The notes under the pieces are model-generated. The model was not told the DNA's origin. It saw only the letters and a list, made by a program, of their open reading frames with translations, and did no database searches. The position numbers and the translations under genes are program-made. 64,000 nt of DNA from Stomoxys calcitrans (lineage: Eukaryota; Arthropoda; Insecta; Diptera; Muscidae): NCBI RefSeq assembly GCF_963082655.1, contig NC_081553.1, forward strand, positions 185,750,752 through 185,814,751, given 5' to 3'. This document shows positions 32,431-45,366 of the stretch, piece by piece; the stretch's first letter is position 1, and each line of letters begins with the position of its first letter.

Positions 32431-35400
32431 ATGTTCCATGGATTAGGGGGAAGAGCGCTAATGGCGCTGGTTCTGGTCAACATTGGCGTAATGTGTGTCT
32501 ATGGCCAATACTATGGCATGGCAAACAATGGATATACAGGTAAACGAGCTGCTACAAACCTACTTTCAATCTCAAGAAGTTACTTTCCCTTTATGCCAGG
32601 ATGTTTCACGCCCGACTTTAAACCGGGCCTGTGTGTGCCCATGGCCAAATGTCGTCGCATAGAATGGTTGCTAAAGACTTGGTCACCTCCCTATCCCGAA
32701 CATATTCATCGTTACATACGACAAAGTCATTGTGGCTCTAGCGGCAATGTGGTAAATATTCCACACCGATGTTCTTAATCAATGAACAATGGCACATTGC
32801 CACCCACCACTGGCTGATTGACACTTCTAAACGTGAATGCATTCTTTTTTTCGTTTCTCTGCCTGCAGCATTATGCCTGTTGCGCTTCTTACGACATCAA
32901 TACGGGCCACCCATATTATGCCTCGCCGCCACAAGTGCAGATTGCTAAACCTTCACCTTCACCTCCATTTGTGCATAATCCCCGAAATCCGCTGCACAGA
33001 GATGCCAATGTCCAATATCCAGTCATAGTGGAGCCTTATCATCCGCATATTCCCCATTCTCATTATCTACCACCTACCAGCAGTTATGTGCGATCAGCAG
33101 TGGGCGAGCAAATACTGCGTTCAATGCCTTGTGGTCCTTTGGCTGGTGATCGTATAGCAAATGGTGAAGTGGTACGTCTTTCGGAATTTCCCTGGATGGT
33201 TTTACTGGAGACGAGGGGTGGCAAGTCACGTCAACGCTTTCGTTGTGCAGGAACTTTGATAAGCAATCAGTATGTGTTGACTGCTGCCCATTGTGTGGAT
33301 GATCGTAATGAGGTGTAAGTAAGGAAATATGGAATGTTTTTTCTTCATAACTAATCCTTTGATATGTTGCCCTCTGTTATAGGTTTTCAGTGCGTTTGGG
33401 TGAACATGATCTGGGCCATGAACATGATTGTGAGAATTATCGAAAATCTTATTCCGATTCGAATTGTGCTCCTCCCTATGAGGATGTGGAAGTTGAAAGT
33501 ATTACATCCCATCCTGATTATAAACGTCATCCATTAATGAATGATATTGCTCTGATCAGATTGCAGCGTCCCGTGCAGTTTAAAAGTGAGTAGCACCCAC
33601 ATAATGTCTGAAATTTAAGACCAACATGTTTTTTCTTTATCCTAGGTCACATTAAACCTATATGCTTGCCTCTGGATGCCCATATTGATGCCCAAATGGC
33701 TATGGATCAAATAGTTGCCGGTTGGGGTGTCACCGAAAAAGGTGAGCTGAATGGTATATCATATGCGCCCTCCAGGCGCATATGATATCGGTTTATATTG
33801 AAACTTTATACAAATATGAACCGATTTGGTGCATTTACTAGCACAATGCACGACTAACTGCTATATAGGTTAGCCGAAGCAGATGGACGAACATGGCTAA
33901 ATCGACTCATAATATTATTGCGACCAAAAATTTCGGTCGGTGAAGGTTTTTTTTGAGTCCCATATTGCGATGTTCAGTAAATCATTGCTGTTTGCGTGGT
34001 GTTTTGGGTAAGGGTTAGACCCACAGAAAATTGGTCTCGAAAGTGAGCATTAATTTCGTGCTCTACTCCCCAATACCTCTTATTTGAGCCCTACATTGAC
34101 ACGGTCGGTAAATATGTCCGATTTAGGGGTGTTTCGAAGAGTGGGGACGTCCCCCTAACACTTAGCCTGAAAATAAATTTGCATCGTGCTCTACTCTCAA
34201 ATATCGTATATATGAACCCCATATTGCCATTGGCCTCAAAATTGGATATCTAATTCGTTTTCAAATCTCAAATACCATTCACTTAAACCCCTTATTGAAA
34301 AGGGCAGCAAATATGTCCGGTTTGGGGCATGGACCCTAAAAACTATCAATATCGAGCTCCACTCTCTTTAAGACCCAAATTGTCATGGAGAGCAAATACC
34401 TCCTACATTCGTAGTCTACTCCCAATTACCTTTCATTTAAGCCCCATATTTCCATAGTCGACAAACATGACCGTTTTGGGGGCTATTTTGAGGGATGAGT
34501 CGGCCACTCAGTGACTTGGCCCTGAAAATATATATCAGATTCTTGTTCTACTCTAAAATGCCTCTTATTTGAGCCCCATATTGCAATGCTCAGCAAATAC
34601 ATCCTATTTGGGTGGTTTTATGGGGTGGTGTGGACCATAAACACTTTTTCCCCAAAAATGTATATCAGATTCGTGCTTTACTCCCAAAGACTTTTCATTT
34701 GAGCCCCATATTGCTATGGTCGTAAATTTTTCCCCTTTGGGGGGTGTTTTTGGGGAGGAGCGGCCCCCCAACAACTTGGTCCAACAGTTAGATATCAGAT
34801 TCGTATTCTACACTCAAATACCTTTTATGTGAGCCCCATATTGCCATGATCAGTAAATAAGTCCTGTTTGGGGGTGATTTGGGGAAGGGGTGGACCCCCA
34901 GAAACCTGATCCCACATTTGGGTATCCAATTCGTAATCTACTCGCAAATACCATTCATGTGAAACCCATATTGACATTGTCAGTACATATGTCCGATTTA
35001 AGGGTTGTTTGGGGGTTGAGGTCCCCCAAATACTTGCTCCGACAGTTAGATATCACATACGTTTTCTTATCCTAAATACCTTTCATTTGAGTCCCATATT
35101 GTCGTGATTTGACTATATATATATATTTGGTAGGATTTGGGGTGGGGCCGCCCCCATAGGTACCCCATCCGAAATTTGGATACTAAATTTTTATTTTTAG
35201 GGTACTATATGAGAGCACACAAAATTTCGCTTAAATCGCACCACCCATCTTTGAGATCTGGCGTTTCTGAAAATTAGGGTAAGGGGGAGGGTCCCTTTCA
35301 GATATCAAAAAATGTAGTACCCTATTTTCACCACGGGGTAATATCTCCAAAGCATTTGATAGCGTCTTCTATCAAAGCTAGTCGCTTTTTATACCCTACA

Positions 35401-38148
35401 CCACCACTGTGGTACAGTGGGGGGTGATTTGGGGAAGGGGTGGACCCTTAGAAACCTGATCCCACATTTGGGTATCCAATTCGTAATCTACTCGCAAATA
35501 CCATTTATGTGAAACCCATATTGCCATTGTCGGTACATATGTCCGATTTAAGGGTTGTTTGGGGGTTGGGGTCCCCCAAATACTTGGTCCGACAATTGGA
35601 TATCAGATACATCGAAATATCCATTTCCGACCCTATAAAGAATATATATTTTCTTGATCAGCGTAAAAATCTAATACGATCTAGCCATGTCCGTCTGTCT
35701 GTTGAAATCACGCTACAGTCATTAAAAAAAGAGATAATGAGCTGAAACTTTGCCCTCTGCTGGTAAAGTTCGAAGATGGGCTATATCGGACTATATCTTG
35801 ACATAGCCCCCATTTAGAACGATCCGCCGATTTAGGGTCTTGAGCCCATAAAAGCCACATTTATTATCCGATTTTGCTGAAATTTGGGACAGTGAGTTGT
35901 GTTGAGTCCTTCGACATCCTTCTTCAATTTGGCCTAGATCGGTCCAGATTTGGATATAGCCGCCATATAGACTGATCCGTTGATTAAGGGTATTAGGATC
36001 ATAAAAGCCACATTTATTTTTCGATTTTACTGAAATTTGGACAGTGAATTGTGTTAGGCCACTCGACATCTTTCTTTTATTTGGCCCAGATCGGTTCAGA
36101 TTAGAATATAGCTGCCATATAGACCGATCTCTTGATTTAAGGTCTTGCGCCCATAAAAGGCGTATTTATTGTCCGATTATATCGAATTTGGGACAGTGAG
36201 TTAAGTTGAGCCCCTCGACATACTTCTGTATACTTGCCATATAGACCGATCTCTCGATTTAAGGTTTTGGGCCCATAAAGGGCGCATTTAATATGCGATT
36301 TCGCCGAAATTTGGGAAAGCGAGTTGCGTTAGGCTTTTTGACAACTTTCTGCAATTTGGCTCAGATCAGTTCAGATTTGGATATACCTGCCATATAGACT
36401 AATCTCTCGATTTAAGGTTTTGGGCCCATAAATGGCGCATTTATTGTCCGATTTTGCCGAAATTTGGGAAAGTGAGTTAAATTGAGCTCCTCGACATACT
36501 TCTGTAATATAGCACAGATCGGTTCAGATTTGGATATAGCTGTCATACAGACCGACCTCTCGATTTAAGGTTTTGGGCCCACAAAAGACACATTTATTGT
36601 CCGATTTCGCGGAAATTTGGGAAACTGAGTTGCGTAAGGCCCTTCGACAACTTTCCGCAATTTGGCTCAGATCGGTTCAGATTTGGATATAGCTGCCATG
36701 TAGACCGATCTCTCGATTTAAGGTTTTGGGCCCATAAAAGGCGCATTTATTGTCCGATTTCGCCGAAACTTGGGACAGTGAATTGCGTAAGGCCCTTCGA
36801 CAACGTTCTGCCAATCATCTCAGATCGGTTCAGATTTGGATATAGCTACCATATAGACCGATCTCTCGATTTAAACTCTCTCGAGTTCGCTGATATTCGA
36901 CATCCCTGTCGTATATGGTTCAGATTGGTCTGTATTTGGATATGGCTACCATGAACTATATTTGGATATGACTACCATATGAACAATGACTTGCACTTAT
37001 TAGACCACTCAATATCCGTGTCGAATTTGGTCCATATTTCGATTTAGCTGCTATGGGGGCATATATTATGCATTTTTCACCGGCTTATGACGAAAGGTGG
37101 TTTACATATATACCCTAGGTGGTTGTTGTTGTTGTTGTTGTTGTAGCAGTGTGTTGTACACTGAGGCGGTCAATCCGGTACGTACAACCGGCTGCCATGG
37201 GATTGACCCTAGGTGGTGGATATCCAGAGTTCGGCCCTTTATTCTTTTTACTTGTTTTTTTTGTGCTTTAACCTTAGTTTCGATTTGTCTCATCCATCAA
37301 ACACCACGTGGAAATCAACGGGGTAATTGTCGTTGGCTAACGGTTAGTTGTTTACTTCTAAATGACGTGTATGGTCAAAGCCAAAATGAGTTTTTCCCGG
37401 AACTAATTTTTATGATTGAAACAATAATTATAATTCAAATCAAAATTTTAAATGGGTACTTTGAGCTATATTTAGCCATGAAACGAGAAAGAATTGTGGT
37501 GCGCAAAAGGTGGAAAACGCAAAAGGTCGAAAACGACTTTATGCTTTTATCCAGCTTTTATTAACTCTGTCAAAACGTCTTGGAGATATCTCAAGCCACA
37601 GTCAGATAAAGCGGAACTAATTCTTCCATACAAATACCATCAGCCGCTCCAAGCAGTCTTTTCTGTAAGGTAGTCGATTGAGAAACTGTCCATTCTATTC
37701 AAAATGCCTCATAAGAAGAATTTCATATGATCGCAATAGAGTGAATTTTTTGCTTCATTTATGTTCACTATTTTCCTATAGCTTTGCTCCTTGAATCTTA
37801 TCTCAATTTTTATTTTCAATTTTTCTTACAGGTTATGCCTCCAATGTCCTTCTGAAGGCCACAATACCCCTACAAAATCTTGAATTTTGCCAGCAGGCCT
37901 TTCAACAAGACACCATCACCAATGAAGCCCATCTCTGTGCCGGGGGCATTGACAAGCGCAGCACTTGTCGCGCCGATTCTGGGGGACCGCTGTTCGCTGC
38001 CGTGCCCTATGAGCATCGTCAAATGCGTTACGTTCAATTTGGCATCACCTCAGGTGGAAGTAATGGCTGTGGTGGCAAACATAACCTGCCGGGCATCTAT
38101 ACAAATGTCCAAAATTATGTTAACTGGATTATTAACACAATTTTTTAA
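32431..38148 (+). CDS. CLIP-domain serine protease (Grass-like)
   Basis: Six exons: 32431-32539, 32600-32751, 32869-33314, 33383-33585, 33646-33741 and 37832-38148, phases closing exactly to 441 codons (440 aa). There is a signal peptide, a clip domain with six Cys (38 to 92), a Pro/His-rich linker, then a chymotrypsin-fold domain. Cleavage is expected at R182|IANG. Catalytic His228 (LTAAHC), Asp290 (NDIAL) and Ser385 (DSGGP) are present. Two oddities are seen: the position before the catalytic Asp-Ser is Ala (CRADSGGP), where Gly193 normally forms the oxyanion hole, and the S1-pocket position 189 is Ser, not Asp, so trypsin-like specificity is doubtful. Related proteases act in haemolymph cascades for Toll signalling or melanisation. 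Intron 1 is only 60 bp and fully readable; intron 5 is 4.1 kb of repeats. Confidence 0.92.
33760..33935 (+). repeat. Family A fragment in protease intron 5
   Basis: 'atatcggtttatattgaaac', 'gaaccgattt' and 'acgaacatggctaaatcgac' are A-family phrases in a short degraded copy. Confidence 0.55.
33936..35345 (+). repeat. Family C element with ~130-150-bp units
   Basis: Units carry 'gagccccatattgc', 'aaatatgtccgatttgg', 'gggtgttttgggg' and 'agatatcagattcg'. It has the same general design as A and B but a different sequence. A related block lies at 39180-40740. Confidence 0.8.
35386..35608 (+). repeat. Family C duplicate piece
   Basis: About 190 bp from 35417 repeat 34882-35065 with few changes, preceded by a 'taccctacaccaccactgtg' terminus. 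Confidence 0.7.
35609..37260 (-). repeat. Family B element, inverted, interrupted by a small retroinsertion
   Basis: The right terminus (catcgaaatatccatttccg) comes first, then about eight ~150-bp units on the minus strand, and the left terminus ends 'tttttacttgttttt'. A (GTT)n-bearing insertion lies at 37123-37205. Confidence 0.85.
37112..37216 (-). mobile_element. 5'-truncated (CAA)n-tailed retroinsertion with 11-bp TSD
   Basis: The 83-bp insert at 37123-37205 is flanked by the exact duplication accctaggtgg (37112-37122 and 37206-37216). On the minus strand it ends in a (CAA)n tail, as expected for target-primed reverse transcription. Only the 3' end of the source element is present. Confidence 0.85.
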
Positions 38149-38860
38149 TCGCTAATTAGGCTGACAACAAAGGTCTACACTTTTGGCCAAAAAAAAAAGG
38201 AAATGAGCTTTTGTATATCACCATATAATTGAATTACACGCCACTCAACCACGTGATAATTATGCTTTAGTTGTACCCAACCCCCCACCCCAAATCGAAA
38301 TAATGATGTTATTATTTTCACAATTAGATGGTTGTTTAATTAAAATAAATAAAAATTTCGAATTATGTATCCACGGATGTATGTTTGTTCTATGAAAATT
38401 TTCATGAATGATTTTATTTGAATTGTTTTGGGGTTTTCGTGTCAGATTTTTCACACTCGATAGTTTTGAGTTTGCAAAATGATGTCAAATTTAATTTTTA
38501 ATTAGATCGCCCAGAGCAAAATAAGTTGGTCGCTTATTAACGAACGGAAGCATTGCGATGACAGCGCTATGAAAAGTTTGTGATGCCGGCAATGTCCACG
38601 TGATTTTGAAATGGTTGTTGATTGTTAACTTGCAGCGGAATAATGAAATAAAAAAACAATCAAGCTTTAAAAAAAAGAAGACGGTTAAAAAACATAATTG
38701 CCAAAAAATATTTTTAGTTGAATTTTGAGTTTTAAAAATTTTTATATTTAGATTGAATGCCCATCTTTATAGAAAACTAGCCGCACCGGGCCCACTCCGC
38801 TGCGCCTTCTTTAACTCTCTAATATCTTTTTAGGGTGGGGACAATTCGCCCTGAATGCGG
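38149..38860. other. 3' flank of the protease gene
   Basis: AATAAA-type signals occur near 38343 ('ttaaaataaataaaaatt'). No other gene seen. A short 'ctagccgcaccgggcccac' block near 38779 may be the end of another repeat. Confidence 0.35.
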
Positions 38861-38867
38861 ATATCGA

Positions 38868-39165
38868 ATTCGTGCCATTGTAACCTATGACGCCTATGAC
38901 GTGCCATTCTAGCCCTCCTGGAGAACATCGGACAAAGCAGTGTGTATCCCCTCTTAATGTTGGCGACATTTGCGAGGCACAATGCCATTCATTGCTATTT
39001 AAAAAATTTTTGCCCCAAAGAGGTGACGCCATTCGGACTCGGCTAATAAAAAAAAGGTGCCTTATCATTGAGTTTAAACTTGAATCGAAAAGCACTCATT
39101 GATGTGTGGGAATTTGCCCCTTCTGGGTTCCTGTTGGTAATGTTCTTCCTAGGGTAATGTTCTCA
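38868..39165 (+). mobile_element. Degenerate SINE body (same family as 63599-63921)
   Basis: 'ttcggactcggct', 'ccttatcattgag' and 'agcactcattgat' are shared with the SINE at 63.6 kb. The tRNA-like head is eroded or missing. Confidence 0.7.
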
Positions 39166-40740
39166 TAAGGGGAGGGATGGCAACTCAAACATTTCGACTC
39201 AAATATGGATATCAAATTCGTGCTGCACAAAAAAAGAGGAAAAGCGCCACCTAGACTTGAACGCAAATTTGAATGTCATATTCGTAATCTACTCCCTAAT
39301 ACCTTTCATTTGAGTCCCATATAGCCATGGATGGCTAATATGCCCATTTGGGGATATTTGGGGGTGGGCGACCTCCCATTACTTGGACCTAATGTTTTAT
39401 GCCATATTTGTAATCTACTGCGGAATACTTTTCATTTGAGTCCCATATTGACATGAACTTCAAATATATCTGTTTAGAGGAGTTTTGGGGTTGGGGGACC
39501 AGCTGGGTACTTGGACCCACATTTTTAAACCATATTCGTTTTCTGGTCTCCAATACCTTTCATTTGATACCCTCATTGTGCCCATCGGACCACTTTCGTA
39601 TATGGATGGCGTTTTTGCGGTAAGGGGGAGGGTCTGCCTCCCGATGTTTCCTTCCAGACAAACGTACACAATTTATGAAAATTTTAAGAAAATCTGTTCA
39701 GCCAAGTATCATATAGTTATAATGGGTCTAATGGCGTGATTGAGGGGTGGCATGACCCCTTATACATCGATCTGATTTTGTATGCCAGCTTCGAAATATA
39801 CTCCCGAATACCTTTCATTTGAGCCCCATATTGAAATGAACATCCTGTCTGTTTGGGGGAGTTTTGGGGTTGGGGTGGCCCGATAGGTACTTAGACTCAA
39901 ATTTTGATAACATATTCGTATTCTACTCTCCAATACCTTTCATTTGATACCTATATTGTCCCGATCGGTCCTCTTTTGATTTTGGGTGGTGTTTTTGGCA
40001 TAAGGGGGAGGGTCGTCCCCCTTCCTATACCGAAACATTGTATAACGACTGAACCCATTTTAATGAAATTTTCACAGATGGGCCCCCGGTGAAAATAGGG
40101 TACTACATTTTTTGATATTATCAGGGGGGCCGACCCTCCCTCAAAAACGCCAGATCTTGAAGATGGGTGCACCGATTTAAGTGAAATTTTGCATGGCACC
40201 TTATGGTATCCCAAAAACACGAAGTTAATAAAACATTTTGGGATCAAATAACCTGGGGGGACGCCCCATCCCAAAACCCACCGGGACGGACATGTTTACC
40301 GATTGCGACAATATGGGTATCAAATGAAAGGTAGTTAAGAGCAGAGTACGAAATTGGTATACAAATTTCACCTTAGGTGTTCGGGGGGGTCCTCCACCCC
40401 CAAAAACACCACCCTGCAGGACACTTAACAGCTTTAGGCAATATGGGTTTCAAATGAAAGTAGAATACAAATCTGACATATAAATTTATTTTTTTGCATC
40501 TGAAGGCCCTCCCCACCCCCCAAAATCTCCCAGCAGGAATTTTTTACTGATTGGGACAATATGGATACCAAATGAAAGGTATTTAAAAGTAGTGTACAAT
40601 GCTGATATACAAATGTATTCCTCGGTGTCTGAGGCGTCCACCCCACCCCTCCTGCCAAAACCCCTCAACAGGACATATTCACCGATTGGCACAATATGGG
40701 TATTAAATGAAAGGTAACCTCTATACTACGATGGTCTCCA
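39166..40740 (+). repeat. Family C element, second block
   Basis: Units contain 'aatacctttcatttga' and 'cccatattg' with 'gggggagggtc'. From about 40030 onward the units run on the opposite strand ('gggtatcaaatgaaaggta'), so two copies meet head to head. Confidence 0.75.
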
Positions 40741-40868
40741 AGACAATTGGACCCAAATAATAATATCAAATTTGTACTCTACTGGCAAGGACGTTTTATT
40801 TAAGTCCCTTATTGACGCGAACTACATCCCTCGGATGACGTCGATGTCGCTCTAACCGAGAAAGCTTC

Positions 40869-41036
40869 TTAAGTAGCACCCAGTTTGAATATCCTGCTGA
40901 CGTAGTCTGATACATGGTTCACAGTTCCCATCTCTATTAGGTCAAACTCAATATATTGCGCTGCTATCTTCCTGTTCAGTATCTCAAGGTCCTGCAGGAA
41001 AAGAGACTTCGCTTGTAGTGACTCACTTTTGGTAGA
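40869..41036 (-). pseudogene. Unrecognised C-terminal ORF fragment
   Basis: A minus-strand open frame of about 55 codons ends in a natural TAA and is rich in acidic and hydrophobic heptad-like spacing (LFLQDLEILNRKIAAQYIEF). It follows a stop and lies between repeats. It looks like the end of a transposon gag-like or other mobile-element protein. Function unknown. Confidence 0.25.
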
Positions 41037-41175
41037 TCAAGAGATGTCGGACATGCCATTTCAAGCAAACAAACCTCATTGATATTATTGCTGTTCTCCA
41101 TACCCTGCTCACACGAGGCGAAAGGAGGTCCGCCGTAGCTAAGCCCTTTCTCTCATTGCTCAACAAAGAATTTAA

Positions 41176-42657
41176 CAAGTAAAACCGTGCAGATGTTATC
41201 GGATGAAAATTTAGGCTTCTCGGCGCGCAAGAAGTCAAATCCCAGAATCGGTTTATATGGAAGCTCTATCAGTTTATAAACAGATTCGGACGATACTCAG
41301 CACATATGGTGGAAGTCACAAATCGGATGAAAATTGATGCCTACACGGGCTTAAGAAGTCAAAACCGGGGATGGGTTTATAGGGGCCACATCCAAATCTG
41401 AAGCGATGTGGCCCATTTTCAATCGCCAACGACCTACATCAATAAGAATTATATTTGCAAAATTTCAAGCGGATATCTTTTTGTTCGTTCGAATGCTGTC
41501 TTAATTTCGACAGACGGACGGAAGGACATGGCTAAATCGATCAGAAAGTCAAGACGATCAAGAATACATATACTATATAGGGTCTCAGACCAATATTTAG
41601 ATACTACATTTGTCGAGTTCTTTTCCCGCTATCTCTTTTTAGAGAAACAAAGAATAAAAGAAAAGAATTGCTATAATATTGGAGCTATATCAAGTTATGG
41701 TACAACGAACCATAATTGAATTGAATGTTGGAGACCATAATTCGACTAAGAATTGCGCTCTTTAGGGGCTCAAGAAGTAAAATAGGGAGATCGGTTTTTA
41801 TGGGAGCTGTATCAGGCTATAGACCGATTCACACCATATTAGACAAGTATGTTGAAGGTCATGGGAGAAACCGTTGCACAAAATATCCAAATTGGACAAT
41901 AATTACACTCTCTGGAAACTCAAGAAGTCAAGATCCCAGATCGGTTTATATGGCAGCTATATCAAGTTATGGATCGATTTCAACGATATTTGGCACAGTT
42001 TTTTTAAGTCATAACAAAACAAGTCGTGCAAAATTTCAGCCAAATCAGATGAGAATTACCCCCTCTAGTGGTTCAAGAAGTCAAGATTCAAGATTGGTTT
42101 ATATGGCAGCTATATCTGATTATTTACCGATTTAAACTAAACTTAGCACAGTTATTGGAAGTCATAACAAAACACGTCGAGCAAAATTTCAGCCAAATCG
42201 GATAAAAAATAGAAGAAATGAGCCCTCTAGACGCTCAAGAAGTCAAGACCCTAGATAGGTTTCTATGACAGCTATATCAGGTAATGAACCGATTTCAACC
42301 ATACTCAGCACAGTTGTTGGAAGTCATAATAAAACACTTCATGCAAATTTTCAGCCAAATCGGATAAGAATTGTGCCCTCTAGTGGCTCAAGAAGTCAAT
42401 ATCCAAAACCGGTTCCGATGTAGCCCATTTACAATCCCAACCGACCTACACTAATAAGAAGTATTTTTTCAAAATTTGAAGCGGCTTGCTGTACTCCTTC
42501 GAAAGTTAGCATGCTGTGGACAGACAGACGGACGGACATGGCTACAATGTCATGACGATCAAGAATATATATACTTTATGGGTTCTTAACCGAATATTTC
42601 GAGGAGTTACAAACAGAATGACGAAATTAGTATACCCCCATCCTATGGCGGGGGTAT
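41176..42657 (+). repeat. Family A elements, two abutting copies
   Basis: A shorter variant (41176-41604) with its right terminus is followed by a standard copy (41605-42657) with ~150-bp units, 'gacggacggacatggct' and 'ctatggcgggggtataa'. Confidence 0.85.
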
Positions 42658-43060
42658 AACAAGTAAAAACTTGCTAAGTTTGGCCGGACCGAATCTTGGT
42701 TACCCACTACAATAAATTTCGCTATAAATTTGACTTGATTAACTCAGTTAGTATTTGAGTTATTTTACAACAATCAAAATGGGAATTGGTTGCGGCTGCT
42801 ACGGTCTCAAGTAGTCATATCGAGGAATGGGTATTTAAGGGGCCTATGTCAGTATATACTCCGATTCGGATCATGTCCGACACAGACGCTGGAAGTCATA
42901 GCAGAAGTCCTGGTGCCAAACTTCAGCCAAATCAGTTGAAAATTGAGGCCTCTATGCGCTCAAGAAGTCAAATCCGGAAATCGGTTTATATTGGGGTATA
43001 CCAGTTTAGTGGCATGGGGCAGATTAATATCTGCACCCTCTTTTCAACCTAACCTACTAG
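42658..43060 (+). repeat. Family A variant fragment ending at a LINE 3' tail
   Basis: The left terminus (acaagtaaaaacttgctaag) and two variant units run to about 43010. Then 'gcatggggcagattaatatc' and 'tgcaccctcttttcaacc' with a TAACC tail, a LINE 3' end, follow. Confidence 0.7.
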
Positions 43061-43640
43061 TCTAGTCACTGATGATGACTAACACCTATAGCCTTCAAAA
43101 ATATCGATCTCCCGAAAAGGCTGTATTCATTATCCTCATCTTAAATGAGTTTATAATGTGAATATATTTAGCATAATCCTTGATGGTGGGTAAAAGCTTT
43201 GTTGCATGATTTTCCTAAGCTGGCTATTTCCATATCAATTTTTCTACAATCTACAACATGATGCCAATTACAACTTTTATGTTCTTCTATTAGAAAAATA
43301 CATAAATTTTTTTCCATTTGTTTTGCGAATATTCAGCATGAAAATAAATAAAATATTAATTATTATTAACTAACATTCATTGAAAGAATTGCATGCAATC
43401 CGAACTGGAGGTGAGCTTGAACGCTCCAACAACTCTGCATACGTCTGTCTGTCTAAAGTTTCGTCATATTGACAATAACATCAAATTATGTGATATATAC
43501 CCCACCCCCAAATGGCCACACACGACACGACACCTGAGTCCCAGAATTGGGGGAGCAGGGAAGTCGCTAGCACTCAACCACACTCAATCGAAAATCAGGT
43601 GCAAATGGTCATCATAAAGGGCAACTATGAGGCAACTCTA
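43061..43640. other. Intergenic, no clear feature
   Basis: No gene or repeat family recognised on either strand. Confidence 0.3.
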
Positions 43641-43644
43641 ATAA

Positions 43645-45366
43645 AAACAAGCAAAAGCGTGCTAAGTTCGGCCGGGCAGAATCTTATATACCCTCCACCA
43701 TGGATCGCATTTGTCGAGTTCTTTTCTCAGCATCTCTTCTTAGGCAAAAAAAGGATAAAAGAAGAGATTTACCCTGCTATTAGAGCGTTATCAAGATATG
43801 GTCCAGTTCGGACCACAATTAAATTATACGTTCGAGACCTGTGTAAAATGTCAGCCAATTCGAATAAGAATTGAGCGCCTTTTGAGGGCTCAAGAAGTAA
43901 AATAGAGAGATCGATTAATATGTGAGCTGTATCAGACTATAGACCGATTCAGATCATAATAAACACGTATGTTAATGGTCATGAGAAGATCCGTCGTACA
44001 AAATTTCAGCCAAATCGGATAATAATTGCAACCTCTAGAGGCTCAAGAAGTCAAAATCCCAGATCGGTTTATATGGCAGCTATACCAGGTTATGAACCGA
44101 TTTGAACCTTATTTGGCACAGTTGTTGGATATCATAACAAAATACTTCGTGCAAAATTTCATTCCAATCGGATAAGAATTGCGCCCTCTAGTGGTTCAAG
44201 AAGTCAAGATTCAAGATCGGTTTATATGGTAGCTATATCAGGTTATTGACCGATTTAAACGTAACTTAGCACAGTTGTTGGAAGTCGTAGCAAAACACGT
44301 CATGCAAAATTTCATTCCAATGGGATAAGAATTGCGCCCTCTAGAGACTCAAGAAGTTAAGACCCAAGATCGGTTTATATGACAGCTATATCAGATTATC
44401 ATCCGATTTGAACCAAACTTGTTACAGTTGGTGGATATCATAACAAAACACGTCGTTCAAAATTTCATTCCAATCGGATAAGAATTGCGCCCATTAGAGG
44501 CTCAAGAAGTCAAGACCCAAAATCGGTTTATATGGCAGCTATATCAGATTATCATCCGATTTGAACCATACTTGTTACAGTTGTTGGATATCATAACAAA
44601 ACACGTCGTAGAAAATTGCATTCCAATCGGACAAGAATTGCGCCCTCTAGAGCCTCAAGAAGTCAAGATTCAAGATCGGTTTATATGGTAGCTATATCAG
44701 GTTATTGATCGATTTGAACCTAACTTAGCACAGTTGTTGGAAGTCGTAGCGAAACACGTCGTCCAAAATTTCATTCCAATGGGATAAGAATTGCGCCCTC
44801 TAGAGGCTCAAGAAGTCAAGACCCAAGATCGGTTCATATGGCAGCTATATCAGATTATCATCCGATTTGAACCATACTTGTTACAGTTGTTGGATATCAT
44901 AACAAAACACGTCGTGCAAAATTTCATTCCAATAGGATAGAATTGCGCCCTCAGAGGCTCAAGAAGTCAAGACCCAAGGTCGGTTTATATGGCAGCTATA
45001 TCAAAACATGGACCGATATGGCCCATTTGCAATCCCAACCGACCTACACCAATAAGAAGTATTTGTGCAAAATTTCAAGTGGCTAGCTTTACTACTTCGA
45101 AAGTTAGCGTGCTTTGGACAGACAGACGGACGGACGGACGGACAGACGGACAGACGGACGAACGGACAGACGGACAGACGGACGGACAGACGGATGGACG
45201 GACAGACGGACGGACGGACAGACGGACGGACATGGCTAGATCGACATAAAATGTCACGACGATCACGAATATATGTACCTCATGGGGTCTCAGATGAATA
45301 TTTCGTGTAGTTACAAACAGAATGACGAAACTAGTATACCCCCATCCTATGGTGGAGGGTATAAAA
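43645..45366 (+). repeat. Family A element, full length
   Basis: The left terminus (acaagcaaaagcgtgctaag, 'cggccgggcagaa', 'ataccctccaccatgg'), about eight units and the right terminus 'ctatggtggagggtataaa' are all present. Units differ by a few per cent, so this is a young array. Confidence 0.9.
45118..45234 (+). repeat. Expanded GACGGACA microsatellite within family A
   Basis: About 117 bp are made almost purely of 'gacggaca' and 'gacggacg' units. The same place in other copies holds only 15-40 bp of this motif. Confidence 0.95.

Noticed and set aside
37097..37564. 155-codon plus-strand frame
   Set aside because: Spans the end of a family B element, a (GTT)n retroinsertion and intron sequence; cannot be a single gene.
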